Positions 8,420 through 17,806 of a DNA stretch of 64,000 bases are shown in pieces. Each line of letters starts with the position of its first letter. Position 1 is the stretch's first letter. The stretch covers positions 34,079 through 98,078 of the forward strand of contig CACEBI010000003.1 in NCBI GenBank assembly GCA_902557705.1, written 5' to 3'. Origin of the DNA: an uncultured SAR86 cluster bacterium (GTDB lineage Bacteria > Pseudomonadota > Gammaproteobacteria > Magnimaribacterales > D2472). Made by a program: the position numbers and the translations under genes. Below the pieces are notes generated by a model, which made no database searches, was not told the origin of the DNA, and worked only from the letters and a program-made list of their open reading frames with translations.

Positions 8420-8798
8420 GAAGTTTTTGTTGAGGAATAGAATTTTTAATTCCAGTTACATTGTTTTCTTTATCGAAATAAACAAGGGTTGGTTTGTGTT
8501 TAGCAGATTCAGCTTCATCAAATTCTCCATACGTACATATTATAACAATATCATTTAAAGATACTTTGTGCGCTGCTGCTCCATTAACTGATAAAGTTTT
8601 TGATCCTGGCTCAGCTAAAATTAAATAAGTAGAAAATCTTTCACCATTTGTTACGTTGTAGACATCTACTCTCTCATATTCTTGCATTCCTGCAGCATCT
8701 AAAAAGTCTTGGTCAACAGCACATGAGCCCTCATAGTCAAGCTCAACTTGAGTGACGTTGATACGATGAAGCTTTGATTTGAGTAATGTTTTTAACAT
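8409..8798 (-). CDS. panD: Aspartate 1-decarboxylase
   Basis: A 129-residue pyruvoyl enzyme that makes beta-alanine for pantothenate. The self-cleavage site Gly24-Ser25 (YEGSCAVD) is intact, Lys9 and His11 precede it, and NGAAAH is the conserved substrate-pocket segment. It is downstream of panC by 47 bases, and its 3' end overlaps the start region of the metallo-hydrolase gene. Some gammaproteobacterial PanD proteins need the maturation factor PanZ (PanM); none is visible here. Confidence 0.97.
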   Translation of the reverse strand: MLKTLLKSKLHRINVTQVELDYEGSCAVDQDFLDAAGMQEYERVDVYNVTNGERFSTYLILAEPGSKTLSVNGAAAHKVSLNDIVIICTYGEFDEAESAKHKPTLVYFDKENNVTGIKNSIPQQKLHSV

Positions 8799-8845
8799 AA
8801 CGATGCGAAGTATAAGTAATTATTTAGGATATTTAAAGGATATAG

Positions 8846-9658
8846 CTAGTCAATTAATACATTATCAATGAGCCTAATTCCACTAATTGATGCTGCAATA
8901 GCAACCAAAATTGGCTTCGAAGTAAAGTCTTTGAGATCTTTTAAACTTATCGGGTCGCAAACTGATAAATAATCAACGTCAAAACCTTTTTTTGTTAGCT
9001 CATCTTTATGGCTCTTAATAATTTCATTAGACAAGTTACTTGAATTGTCTTTGATTGAAGAAAGAGTTTCATAAAGTTTAGAGGCCTTTTCTCTATCAGA
9101 CTCAGATAGTCTATTGTTTCTTGATGACATTGCTAACCCATTAAGCTCTCTAACAGTGTCGACACTTATAATTTCTATAGGTAGATTGTTATCTATAACA
9201 AAATTCTTTATTAGAGTTAATTGCTGAAAATCTTTCTTACCAAAAAATGATCTAGTAGGTTTGGTTATTTCAAATAATTTATTAACAATAGTTAAAACGC
9301 CATCGAAATGACCCGGCCTATTCATTCCACAAAGATATGCCGCTGTATCAGGTGCTTTTATTTCTTTAATATTTTCAAGTATTGAAGAGTCGGGAATAAA
9401 TACAGAATCACAACCATGTTCAGATAAAAGACCAATATCATCATCTAAAGATTTAGGATAATTATTAAAATCGCTAGCATCATTAAATTGAAGCGGATTT
9501 ATAAATATGGAGGCACTTACATGGGAATCATAGGACTTTGCCTTATCAATTAGCGCCATATGACCTTTATGCAAATTCCCCATTGTAGGCACAAAAGAAA
9601 TTGATTTAATAGAATTTCTAAATTCTTTAAATTCTTGACATGCGGTTATAATTTTCAA
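8846..9658 (-). CDS. panC: Pantothenate synthetase
   Basis: A 270-residue ATP-dependent ligase joining pantoate and beta-alanine. The nucleotidyl-transferase HIGH-type motif is PTMGNLHKGH near residues 24-33. The SIFINPLQFN, GKKDFQQL and MSSRNNRLS motifs bind ATP and pantoate. It lies 6 bases downstream of panB in the order coaBC-panB-panC-panD. Confidence 0.97.
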   Translation of the reverse strand: MKIITACQEFKEFRNSIKSISFVPTMGNLHKGHMALIDKAKSYDSHVSASIFINPLQFNDASDFNNYPKSLDDDIGLLSEHGCDSVFIPDSSILENIKEIKAPDTAAYLCGMNRPGHFDGVLTIVNKLFEITKPTRSFFGKKDFQQLTLIKNFVIDNNLPIEIISVDTVRELNGLAMSSRNNRLSESDREKASKLYETLSSIKDNSSNLSNEIIKSHKDELTKKGFDVDYLSVCDPISLKDLKDFTSKPILVAIAASISGIRLIDNVLID

Positions 9659-9664
9659 TATATC

Positions 9665-10480
9665 TTAATAAAAAGTATGTTCTTCTGCTGGAAAATTTCC
9701 AGATTTTACTTCTTTCACATAATTAGCTAGAGCTTCTTGAATTGAGCTAGAGTCTTCCATAAAGTTTTTAACAAATTTTGGTAAATTATCTAAGCATGAA
9801 ATACCAAGCAAATCATGCACAACCATTATCTGACCGTCAGTTGCTGATCCAGCGCCAATACCAATTACAGGAATTGATATCTCACTCATGATTAATTTAG
9901 TTAATCCATCTGGCACGCATTCAAGAAGCAATAATGAAGCTCCAGCTTCTTCTAGAGATTTAGCTTCATTGATAATCAATTCATGTTTTTCCGGATCTCT
10001 TCCTTGAACAAAGTTGCCACCTATTCTATTTATAGCCTGAGGTGTAAGCCCCATGTGAGCACATACAGGTATTCCTCTATCTGCCAGCATAGATGCCATT
10101 TTAGAAATCCACTCTCCGCCTTCAATTTTTATTGAATTTGCTCCTGCTTGCATAAGCCTTTTTGCGTTCTCAAGACCCATACCATCAGTTGCATAACTCA
10201 TAAATGGCATATCCGCCATTATATGAGCACCTTTATTACCTTTAACCACACACTCTAAGTGATAAACCAGCTGATCCATTGTTACAGGCAATGTACTGTC
10301 ATGGCCTTGAATTACCATACCAAGACTATCACCAACAAGCACAACATCTACTCCTGCATCACATATTTTTGACGTCAATGTAGATTCATAGGATGTTAAG
10401 CAGGTGAATTTTTCTCCCACCTCTTTCATCTTTTTTAATGAAGATAACGTAGTTTGTTTTATATCCGATTGAGCTGACAT
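9665..10480 (-). CDS. panB: 3-methyl-2-oxobutanoate hydroxymethyltransferase
   Basis: A 271-residue TIM-barrel enzyme that makes ketopantoate from 2-ketoisovalerate and methylene-tetrahydrofolate. Recognisable motifs are LVGDSLGMVIQGH (Mg site), CAHMGLTPQ, and the C-terminal IPVIGIGAGSATDGQ and VVHDLLG. It starts 2 bases after the coaBC stop. No panE (ketopantoate reductase) is in the window, so that step must be encoded elsewhere or be done by another reductase. Confidence 0.97.
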   Translation of the reverse strand: MSAQSDIKQTTLSSLKKMKEVGEKFTCLTSYESTLTSKICDAGVDVVLVGDSLGMVIQGHDSTLPVTMDQLVYHLECVVKGNKGAHIMADMPFMSYATDGMGLENAKRLMQAGANSIKIEGGEWISKMASMLADRGIPVCAHMGLTPQAINRIGGNFVQGRDPEKHELIINEAKSLEEAGASLLLLECVPDGLTKLIMSEISIPVIGIGAGSATDGQIMVVHDLLGISCLDNLPKFVKNFMEDSSSIQEALANYVKEVKSGNFPAEEHTFY

Positions 10481-10482
10481 AG

Positions 10483-11682
10483 TTAAGATTTAATATTTAG
10501 AGCGATTATATTTAATATTTCACGAGCAATTTTAATTTTTTTATCTTTTTTAAGAAAAATAGTTTCATTTTCTGTAATAACATGGACTTCATTATCATCC
10601 GAATCAAAGCCTATAGTTTTATCTGATACGTCATTAGAAATAATCATATTAAGGTTTTTTGAATTTAATTTTTTGCTTGCATTATCATTTACATTTGAAG
10701 TCTCCGCAGCAAATCCAACAATATAAGCTGAATTATGATGTTTAGACACCTCAGACAAAATGTCATGATTTTTTTCTAAATTAATTTCAAGATTTTCTGA
10801 ATCTTCTTTTTTAATTTTTGTATCTGAATAATTAGATGGTTTGAAATCTGCAACAGCTGCACAAGATATGAAAATATCAGATGATTCCATGCATTCAAAC
10901 ACCTTATTAAGCATCTCATCAGCAGAATTAACTTTAAATAAATTTATTCCTCTATTTGCTATTAACGATACAGGGCCGCTAACTAGATTCACATTTGCGC
11001 CCTGAAGTTTTGCTGCTTCTGCAAGAGCATAACCCATTTTTCCTGAGCTATTATTTGATATATACCTCACTGGATCTATTTGTTCTCTTGTTGGACCAGC
11101 AGTTATAGTTATAGTTTTTCCAGACAAAGGACCTTTTTGTAAATCAGACTTTATTAACTCAATTATCTTTTCAGGCTCAACAAGCCTTCCTGGCCCAACA
11201 TCACCACAAGCTTGCTCTCCTTCATCTGGACCAATAAAACTCATACCTCTGGAAACAAGTATTTGGAAATTATCTTGGGTACTTTTATCAAGCCACATAG
11301 TTGTATTCATTGCAGGTGCTATGTACGAAGTTGCATTTGAAGCTAAAATTACAGACCCCATCAAATCGTCTGCTCTACCATGAGTTATCTTCGCTAAAGA
11401 TTCTGCTGTACAAGGAGCAATTAAAATAATATCTGCCCATTTAGCTAATTCTATATGGCCCATTGCAGATTCAGCTTTTACATCTAATAACGAATCATGT
11501 ATCTCATTTCCAGAAACAGCTTGAAGAGTTAAAGGAGTTATAAACTCCTTTGCTGATTCTGTCATTACAACTCTTACATCCGCTCCATCTTTTTTAAATA
11601 AGCGAATAATTTCAGCAGACTTGTATGCAGCTATACCACCGGTAACGCAAAGAAGAACATTTGTGTTTGAAAAATTAAGCAT
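10483..11682 (-). CDS. coaBC: Bifunctional phosphopantothenoylcysteine decarboxylase / phosphopantothenate--cysteine ligase
   Basis: A 399-residue fusion of the usual length. The CoaC flavoprotein domain (residues ~1-180) has the FMN-binding GGIAAYKSAEI, the conserved histidine of AMGHIELAKWAD, APAMNTTMW, and the catalytic cysteine in GEQACGDVGPGRL. The CoaB domain (from ~188) starts TITAGPTREQIDPVRYISN and contains GKMGYALAEA. It follows HupE by 22 bases in the long minus-strand run and catalyses the steps after pantothenate kinase toward 4'-phosphopantetheine. Confidence 0.98.
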   Translation of the reverse strand: MLNFSNTNVLLCVTGGIAAYKSAEIIRLFKKDGADVRVVMTESAKEFITPLTLQAVSGNEIHDSLLDVKAESAMGHIELAKWADIILIAPCTAESLAKITHGRADDLMGSVILASNATSYIAPAMNTTMWLDKSTQDNFQILVSRGMSFIGPDEGEQACGDVGPGRLVEPEKIIELIKSDLQKGPLSGKTITITAGPTREQIDPVRYISNNSSGKMGYALAEAAKLQGANVNLVSGPVSLIANRGINLFKVNSADEMLNKVFECMESSDIFISCAAVADFKPSNYSDTKIKKEDSENLEINLEKNHDILSEVSKHHNSAYIVGFAAETSNVNDNASKKLNSKNLNMIISNDVSDKTIGFDSDDNEVHVITENETIFLKKDKKIKIAREILNIIALNIKS

Positions 11683-11704
11683 TTTCTTAACTATTCAGAA
11701 TTTA

Positions 11705-12655
11705 TTAGAGAATGATACCAATTACGCGGTCTATAAACCAATAAAAACCCATCCCGCCTATGGATAAACTTGCTGTTATTTGTAGATAATTATCATAATT
11801 AATCTTTGAAGCAACATATATTAATATTAAAGGAATTGGAATAAGCGCTATTTGAGCTAATTCAATACCAATATTAAAAAATAGCAATGACAATAGCATT
11901 TGATCGTTGGCAATACCTATATCACTTAATGCTCCTGCGAAACCTAGACCATGAAGTAAACCAAAGCTAAAAGCCATTAACCAAGGTGTTTTAAGCTGTT
12001 TATCACTATCATTAATTTCCAATGCTAAATAAACTATAGTCAGCGCAATAAGAGCTTCTACCGTGCCTTGAGGAAGATAAATAAGGTCATAGACAGAAAG
12101 ACCTAAAGTAACGCTATGAGCAACTGTAAATGCAGTTATAGTTTTAATAATATTTACTAGGCCGCTAATACAAAATAATAAGCCAAATATAAATAAAATA
12201 TGATCTAGCCCATCAAATAAATGACCAATTCCTAGGTATAAATATGCTGTTGGATAATATTGTTCAACTATTGGAACTTCTAATTTATTTCTTTGAACGT
12301 TAACCAACCCTTCAAAGGTATCTTCTTGAAAATTTATAGTTACTAATGCATCGGTCAGAACACTCAGATTAACAATTTCTATAAACCTTCCTTTAATAGA
12401 CTCATTACATTCAAGAGAAATTTTTTCAATAATATACTTCCCTTGCACGAAGGGGTCTGAGCCTGTTGGCGTGCATATATCTGGAAAAATTACGTCAGCT
12501 CTTTTTCCTATATTTTTAACAGGATACATCCAAGTAGCTTCATAAGAGCTCAGATTTTTATCAGACTGATCAATAATTAAATGAGCTGGATTAAATTCAT
12601 GTGATAAAAGATTGAGTGAACCAATTAAAAGAAAAAAAGATAATAATTTTTTCAT
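11705..12655 (-). CDS. HupE/UreJ-family membrane protein with signal peptide
   Basis: A 316-residue protein: signal peptide (about 18 residues), an extracytoplasmic domain of ~110 residues, then about six or seven membrane segments. The first membrane-proximal motif GIGHLFDGLDHILF, the TAFTVAHSVTL histidine, and GLLHGLGFAGAL are the metal-ligand-like signatures of the HupE/UreJ_2 family, some members of which transport nickel or cobalt. The long N-terminal domain belongs to the DUF3604-associated subgroup rather than to hydrogenase HupE. No hydrogenase or urease gene is present. It shares one base with the stop of the isomerase gene (TAATG). Metal transport is plausible, not shown. Confidence 0.85.
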   Translation of the reverse strand: MKKLLSFFLLIGSLNLLSHEFNPAHLIIDQSDKNLSSYEATWMYPVKNIGKRADVIFPDICTPTGSDPFVQGKYIIEKISLECNESIKGRFIEIVNLSVLTDALVTINFQEDTFEGLVNVQRNKLEVPIVEQYYPTAYLYLGIGHLFDGLDHILFIFGLLFCISGLVNIIKTITAFTVAHSVTLGLSVYDLIYLPQGTVEALIALTIVYLALEINDSDKQLKTPWLMAFSFGLLHGLGFAGALSDIGIANDQMLLSLLFFNIGIELAQIALIPIPLILIYVASKINYDNYLQITASLSIGGMGFYWFIDRVIGIIL

Positions 12656-13449
12656 TAAAATTTAAGATCTGGATTTATAAAAATTGTATATTCCGATCTG
12701 ATATTATTTAAAAACCCTTTTACTGCTTGCTCTCTTTTTATTTGTAAGAAATCAACCTCTACCTGTCTTAATACCTCTTCTATTTCAGGAATATATCCTG
12801 GGTTAACAGAATTGATATAAACAATATGATGACCGTATGTAGATTCAAATGGACCATTCCATACAACAAGATCGGCTGTCATTAGCTCTTTGCTAAAAGA
12901 CTCTCCGAAATTAGTGTTTATATTTCTTAATGGTTCGTTTGCAAATGTTTTCCCTAAATAAAATGGATCAGATTTAACTTTGCTATTATCTTGAAGTGCT
13001 TTTAAGGCTTGTTGAGATCTTTCAAGTGAGTTGTTATTTTCTGAAAAATAATAATGAGTGAATGTAAAAGAAGGTTCGATGTAGTACTTTTCTTTATTAT
13101 TTTTATAATACTCGTTCAACTCTTCGGTGGTTGGAATCTCAGGAATAGATTCTTCTTTTAAAAATGAAATCTTTTGAGCAAGCCTCCTTTTGATAATCGT
13201 ATCTTCTTGATCTAATCCCAAAAGCAGTGCTTCTCTGTAGAGAATTTCCTCATCAATTAAATTATTAATTATTCTTGCTAGCTCATCATCTGTTGGGTCT
13301 CTGCCAACCTGTGATCTCCACGCGCTAATTAAACTAAGGATTTCTTGATCTGATACAAATATATTTTTATCTTCATCAGCACTCATTGCTGTATCAACCA
13401 GATACAAACAAATTCCAATAACAAAAAATATTAAAACTTTGTATTTCAA
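12655..13449 (-). CDS. Parvulin-type peptidyl-prolyl isomerase, exported or membrane-anchored
   Basis: A 264-residue protein with an N-terminal hydrophobic signal or anchor (about residues 4-22). A SurA/PpiD-like helical segment follows (residues ~40-100, DDELARIINNLIDEEILYREAL), then a degenerate parvulin domain (YYIEPSFTFTHYYFS...GPFESTYGHHIVYI). The family isomerises or chaperones proteins in the periplasm. Its position between DUF3604 and HupE suggests that it assists the folding of those exported neighbours (inference). Confidence 0.8.
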   Translation of the reverse strand: MKYKVLIFFVIGICLYLVDTAMSADEDKNIFVSDQEILSLISAWRSQVGRDPTDDELARIINNLIDEEILYREALLLGLDQEDTIIKRRLAQKISFLKEESIPEIPTTEELNEYYKNNKEKYYIEPSFTFTHYYFSENNNSLERSQQALKALQDNSKVKSDPFYLGKTFANEPLRNINTNFGESFSKELMTADLVVWNGPFESTYGHHIVYINSVNPGYIPEIEEVLRQVEVDFLQIKREQAVKGFLNNIRSEYTIFINPDLKF

Positions 13450-13472
13450 TTTATCGTCTAAGATTATTAAAT

Positions 13473-15623
13473 TTAAGTACTTAAATTAATCATTCTTACT
13501 GTTCCTCCAAGAGGAACGACATCAACATCACTTGCTGGTGGAATGTACCATATCGGTGATGACCAAGCTCTTTCTTGAATAGTATCGTGTAAATCTTCTC
13601 TTGGTTTAAAGCCTCTGCTTATTGCATCCCATGTACTCCATCTACAAGTAGGATTTTCTAATACCCTAGCGTAATAAAAAGATTTAGTTTCATTATCAAA
13701 ATCTGGATCGATCCAGTTTGCTTTCAGCTCTGACGAACCAATATTTTGGGTTATGGAGCAATCATTGATATTAACTTTAGCTCCATTATCTGGACATCTA
13801 TTTGTTACAGGATCAACCTGAAGCCCATCAGAACACACAACGTCATAAACTTTTTCATGAGTTCTACCCGACGCATCAACCCAACCTTTTATGATTTGTA
13901 CTCTTTGAAGAGGAGCGCCATTTTTATCTCTTTGTGCCCAAACTATAAATTCAGGGGTTTTATCACCATCACCTACTAGATCAGAGCCCATAGTTACTCC
14001 GTTTTGATAAGCCTGACTAACTAGCATCTCAGAGTTTAGATCTATACTAGATAAGTTAAAACCACCAAAGAAACGAACTGCAATACGAGTTCCTGTTGTT
14101 GCAAAAGTTTCTTTTCTTTTAAAAGCTTTAAATATTGAATCTCTGGTATTTTCTTCTGCCCACACAGCAGCTAAACCAGAAGCACCCCATTGAGTGAAAC
14201 CAGTATTTGCATATTCACCTTGCTCTAAACTAACGGTACTTCTTGGTTGGTTGAATGCTCTCATGTAATCATCCATTCTTTGAATGTTCTCAGGAGTTAA
14301 TGGTGCAGAACCTCTATTTTCTGGATCTCCATCAAGAATACCAACCTTAGACCAATAATTTGATTCATCAAAAGCACCAGCACCGGTATGAGTATCAGAA
14401 GAACCAATAAGACCAAATTTATAAGGATTACCTTGCTTGGTAAATTCTAATGTTAATCCGTTTAAATAAGCCTCTCTAACATAGCTACCAGATGGCCTGC
14501 TATAGGTTGGCGGCCTACTCCCTACTCTCACATCCATTATTTCAAAATCAGCCCATTCATCATCTGGTGAAAGCAAAGGATGCGTCTCTGAAGTACCTTT
14601 TACTTGAGTAACCTCAACTATAGGTTCATTTCGCATTCTTTTTTCAGCATATTCTCTATTAATTGGATCAGAATAAAATGTTTCCATTTCAAACATCTGA
14701 CCATTTGACCCATTTGGATTATGAGGTATTGAAACAGTATCGACACCCTTATCTCGAAGTTTATCTTGCCAAGTCCATAAATCCTCCGGATTTATTGAAT
14801 CTATTCTTGTCCAAGGTCTAATAGGAGCCTTTGATGAATTAAAAATAACATTTCTATGTAAATTACCGCCTTCAATATTCGTTGAAGTTGTAAATTCATA
14901 TCCAATAAATGTTGTGAAATGTCCAGGATCGTTGTGCTCATTAGCAGCTTTAGCTACATCTTCCCATGCTGATTTATGAATTTCATAGTCAAAAGATCTC
15001 AAGGCAACTTGAGTATTTTTTGTTAGCCAAGCTTTCAATACATTAGGGCTTAAATCTGAATAAGGTTCTGTAATAGTTCCTCCAAGAATTGTGCTAAATA
15101 AAGCTGATCTTGGTCCAGCAGATTCGGGTGTTATATTTTCTATTTCATTTAAATTATGAAAAGGTTTCGCAAAATCTTTTTGAGAGATATCAGTTGAGGT
15201 ATCTGCCCAAGCATTTAACATACCCATAAAAAAACCGTGATCAGTTACTGAATAAAAATCTAACGGCTCTTGCAATTTCATCTCATATCCCATGGGATGC
15301 ATAATTCCCTCTCCTTTAGCATATCTATATGCATCATTAGGTGTTGCTGTGACACCAAATATATATGCATCAAAAGAATGCTTAGTGTGAACGTGAAGAT
15401 CGCCATAATAGGGATTTCTATCTTGATTAGGTTTAGGTTTTGGTTTGGACGATTTTTCTTCATCAGATGAAAAATCAATGATTTCAGTAGCGCTATCTGT
15501 TCTCATCATATCTAACAAGCTAAGCATTGGCCTGGAATCAGATACTGATGACCATAGACCAATGAATAAAGCTAAATAGATTAGAGGTATAGCTATTAAA
15601 AGCTTTATTAACATTGATTTCAT
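13473..15623 (-). CDS. DUF3604 family protein, PHP-like, membrane-anchored (copy A)
   Basis: A 716-residue protein with one N-terminal membrane segment (~residues 5-25), a low-complexity KPKPKPN linker near 60, and a PHP-like metal site. Metal-ligand candidates are GDLHVHTKHSFD near 75, VTDHGFF near 127, SIPHNPNGS and IGSSDTHTGAG. It also has the family tail GWVDASGRTHEKVYDV, CSDGLQVDP and ERAWSSPIWY. DUF3604 enzymes are presumed metallo-hydrolases; their substrate is not established. The cysteines of the C-terminal segment are conserved with copy B, suggesting disulfides outside the cytoplasm. Copy B lies 99 bases upstream. Confidence 0.85.
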   Translation of the reverse strand: MKSMLIKLLIAIPLIYLALFIGLWSSVSDSRPMLSLLDMMRTDSATEIIDFSSDEEKSSKPKPKPNQDRNPYYGDLHVHTKHSFDAYIFGVTATPNDAYRYAKGEGIMHPMGYEMKLQEPLDFYSVTDHGFFMGMLNAWADTSTDISQKDFAKPFHNLNEIENITPESAGPRSALFSTILGGTITEPYSDLSPNVLKAWLTKNTQVALRSFDYEIHKSAWEDVAKAANEHNDPGHFTTFIGYEFTTSTNIEGGNLHRNVIFNSSKAPIRPWTRIDSINPEDLWTWQDKLRDKGVDTVSIPHNPNGSNGQMFEMETFYSDPINREYAEKRMRNEPIVEVTQVKGTSETHPLLSPDDEWADFEIMDVRVGSRPPTYSRPSGSYVREAYLNGLTLEFTKQGNPYKFGLIGSSDTHTGAGAFDESNYWSKVGILDGDPENRGSAPLTPENIQRMDDYMRAFNQPRSTVSLEQGEYANTGFTQWGASGLAAVWAEENTRDSIFKAFKRKETFATTGTRIAVRFFGGFNLSSIDLNSEMLVSQAYQNGVTMGSDLVGDGDKTPEFIVWAQRDKNGAPLQRVQIIKGWVDASGRTHEKVYDVVCSDGLQVDPVTNRCPDNGAKVNINDCSITQNIGSSELKANWIDPDFDNETKSFYYARVLENPTCRWSTWDAISRGFKPREDLHDTIQERAWSSPIWYIPPASDVDVVPLGGTVRMINLST

Positions 15624-15722
15624 TTTTTCTCCCCAAATATATATAAATTAATTAAATCAACTCAAGTATCTATAGTCAATCAATATAAGTGCAAATTGGT
15701 TATGCTCAAATACACAATAATA

Positions 15723-17768
15723 CTAACTTGATTTAATCCAAATTGGTGAGGACCAAGCCCTTTCTTGAATAACTGAATCAATATCAGATCTTGGTTTCTC
15801 TCCGTTTCTAACAGCATCCCAAGTTGACCATCTGCATGATGGATTTTCTATAACACGAACATAATAAAAAACATTCATGTCAGAATTAAATTCTGGATCT
15901 TTCCAGAAGGTTTTAAGCTCTGATGCGCCTAAGTTTGCTGTGGTTGAACAGTCATTAAGATTAACTTCTGCTCCATTATCTGGACAACGATGAGTTATTG
16001 GGTCAACCTTCAAACCATCTGAACATGCTACATCAAAAACCTTTTCATTATGGACTCCGTTTTCGACCCATCCTTTAACTACTTGAGATCTTTGTAATTT
16101 ATTACTAAGTGGATCTGAAACTGCCCATATTAAAAATGTTGGGCTGATTTGATTATCTGTAATAAGATCACCGCCCATAGGTGTACTCAATGAATAAGCT
16201 TTTCTAATGAGATTTTCATCTGAAAGACTATAACTCTCTAAATCATAGCCGCCAAAAAACCTCACTTTGATTCTAGGGCCAGATGTAGCAAAGGTTTCTT
16301 TTTTTCTGAAAGCAGCAAAAATTGACTCCCTTGTATTCTCTTCAGCCCAAACACCTGCAAGTCCAGAGGCACCAAAATATATAACTCGGTCACCTGCATT
16401 GAGATAATAATTATTATCAACATATTTCACAAGACTTGCCATTCCTCGAGAAACTTTTTCTGATTCTGAACCGGAAATCTTACTCATGATATAACCAAAA
16501 GTTTTATTAAAAGGTACTGAACCCCTCAGCTTAGGGGTGCCATCCACCATGCCAATTTTAGAAAAATGTGTTTCTTCATTATATGATCCACCAGCTACAT
16601 GACTATCGCTAGAACCAATAAGACCAAATTTATATGGATTAACAATTCCTTTTTCTTCAATTGCAAGACCTCTTAAGTATGCATTTCTTACATATGAACC
16701 CTTAATATTTTTCATTTCATTTGATGGATACCTGGGTGGTGTAGCGGTTTCAAATGAGGCCCATTCATCGTTTTTTGAAATTAATGGATGAGTTTCAGAG
16801 GTTCCTTTGGCTTGAGTTATTTCAACCAATGGTTCGTTTAACAACCTATTAGATGTATATGCATCATCAATTGGCCCGCCATTAAAATCATTATTAGAAA
16901 AAGCAGAGCCACCAGAAATATTTGAGTTATGAGGAATAGCTAAACTATCAACACCATTTTCTCTAAGACCATTCATCCATTGCCATAATGGCTCAGGGTT
17001 CATGCTATCAAGTCTAGAAAATATTTTATCGGGAAGATTTTTAGTGTCTTCAAATATCACATTACGATGAAGATAATTATTGTATAAGTCTTCAGACGAA
17101 GTATATTCGTATCCTGCAAAGGTTGTAAAAATACCAGGCTTATATGCATCATCAGCAGCCTTTATTGTTTCTTGCCAAACACTTTTTTGAACATTATCTA
17201 TATGGTCATTATCAATTGTGCCATTTCTAATACCTTCAAGGGTTGTTCTAGCAAAATCCGTAAACAATCCACCTCTTTTAAAAACTTCTAAAAACCCATC
17301 AGGTCTAGATTCATTTAAATTATGGACTGGCTTTGTATACTCATACTTAGAAAACAAAGAGTTAGTGTCTGCAGCAGTTGGTAAAAGTCCTAGAAAAAAA
17401 CCATGATCAGTAACCGCATAAAAATCAAGCGGTCTTCTCAGCTGTATATCGTAACCTGTTGGATGAGGAATTGACTCTCCTTGAGCAAATTTATAAGCCA
17501 TTTCAGGATCACTTAAAGATCCGAATGTGTATGCATCAAATGAATTTGAAGTATGTATGTGCAGATCACCGAAATATGCATTTTTATTTGGATTAGGCGA
17601 AGATAAAGAATCAGTGCCCAATAAATCAGCTACCTGATAATAAGAATCATCTAATGAGGTTTGGATTTGTTGTTCTTTATCTACATCAAGAATAAACAAA
17701 CCATAGAAAATAAAGCCACCAAGGAAAAAGATTAATATTAATAAAACTCCTAGAATCTTTTTTATCAT
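15723..17768 (-). CDS. DUF3604 family protein, PHP-like, membrane-anchored (copy B)
   Basis: A 681-residue paralogue of the next gene downstream. It has one N-terminal membrane segment, GDLHIHTSNSFDAYTFG near residue 67, VTDHGFFLGLLP near 121, the SLAIPHNSN and GLIGSSDSHVAGGSY motifs, and the shared C-terminal block ending ERAWSSPIW. It lacks the lysine/proline linker of copy A and ends about 18 residues earlier. The paired copies and their shared context (isomerase, HupE) suggest an extracytoplasmic hydrolase system of unknown substrate. Confidence 0.85.
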   Translation of the reverse strand: MIKKILGVLLILIFFLGGFIFYGLFILDVDKEQQIQTSLDDSYYQVADLLGTDSLSSPNPNKNAYFGDLHIHTSNSFDAYTFGSLSDPEMAYKFAQGESIPHPTGYDIQLRRPLDFYAVTDHGFFLGLLPTAADTNSLFSKYEYTKPVHNLNESRPDGFLEVFKRGGLFTDFARTTLEGIRNGTIDNDHIDNVQKSVWQETIKAADDAYKPGIFTTFAGYEYTSSEDLYNNYLHRNVIFEDTKNLPDKIFSRLDSMNPEPLWQWMNGLRENGVDSLAIPHNSNISGGSAFSNNDFNGGPIDDAYTSNRLLNEPLVEITQAKGTSETHPLISKNDEWASFETATPPRYPSNEMKNIKGSYVRNAYLRGLAIEEKGIVNPYKFGLIGSSDSHVAGGSYNEETHFSKIGMVDGTPKLRGSVPFNKTFGYIMSKISGSESEKVSRGMASLVKYVDNNYYLNAGDRVIYFGASGLAGVWAEENTRESIFAAFRKKETFATSGPRIKVRFFGGYDLESYSLSDENLIRKAYSLSTPMGGDLITDNQISPTFLIWAVSDPLSNKLQRSQVVKGWVENGVHNEKVFDVACSDGLKVDPITHRCPDNGAEVNLNDCSTTANLGASELKTFWKDPEFNSDMNVFYYVRVIENPSCRWSTWDAVRNGEKPRSDIDSVIQERAWSSPIWIKSS

Positions 17769-17806
17769 TTAGTTATCTTGTTTATTTTCCATTTCTTTTT
17801 TTAAAA

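Noticed and set aside
11705..12655. Hydrogenase accessory HupE annotation taken literally
   Set aside because: No hydrogenase or urease gene is nearby and the protein has an extra exported domain, so only the family name is used.
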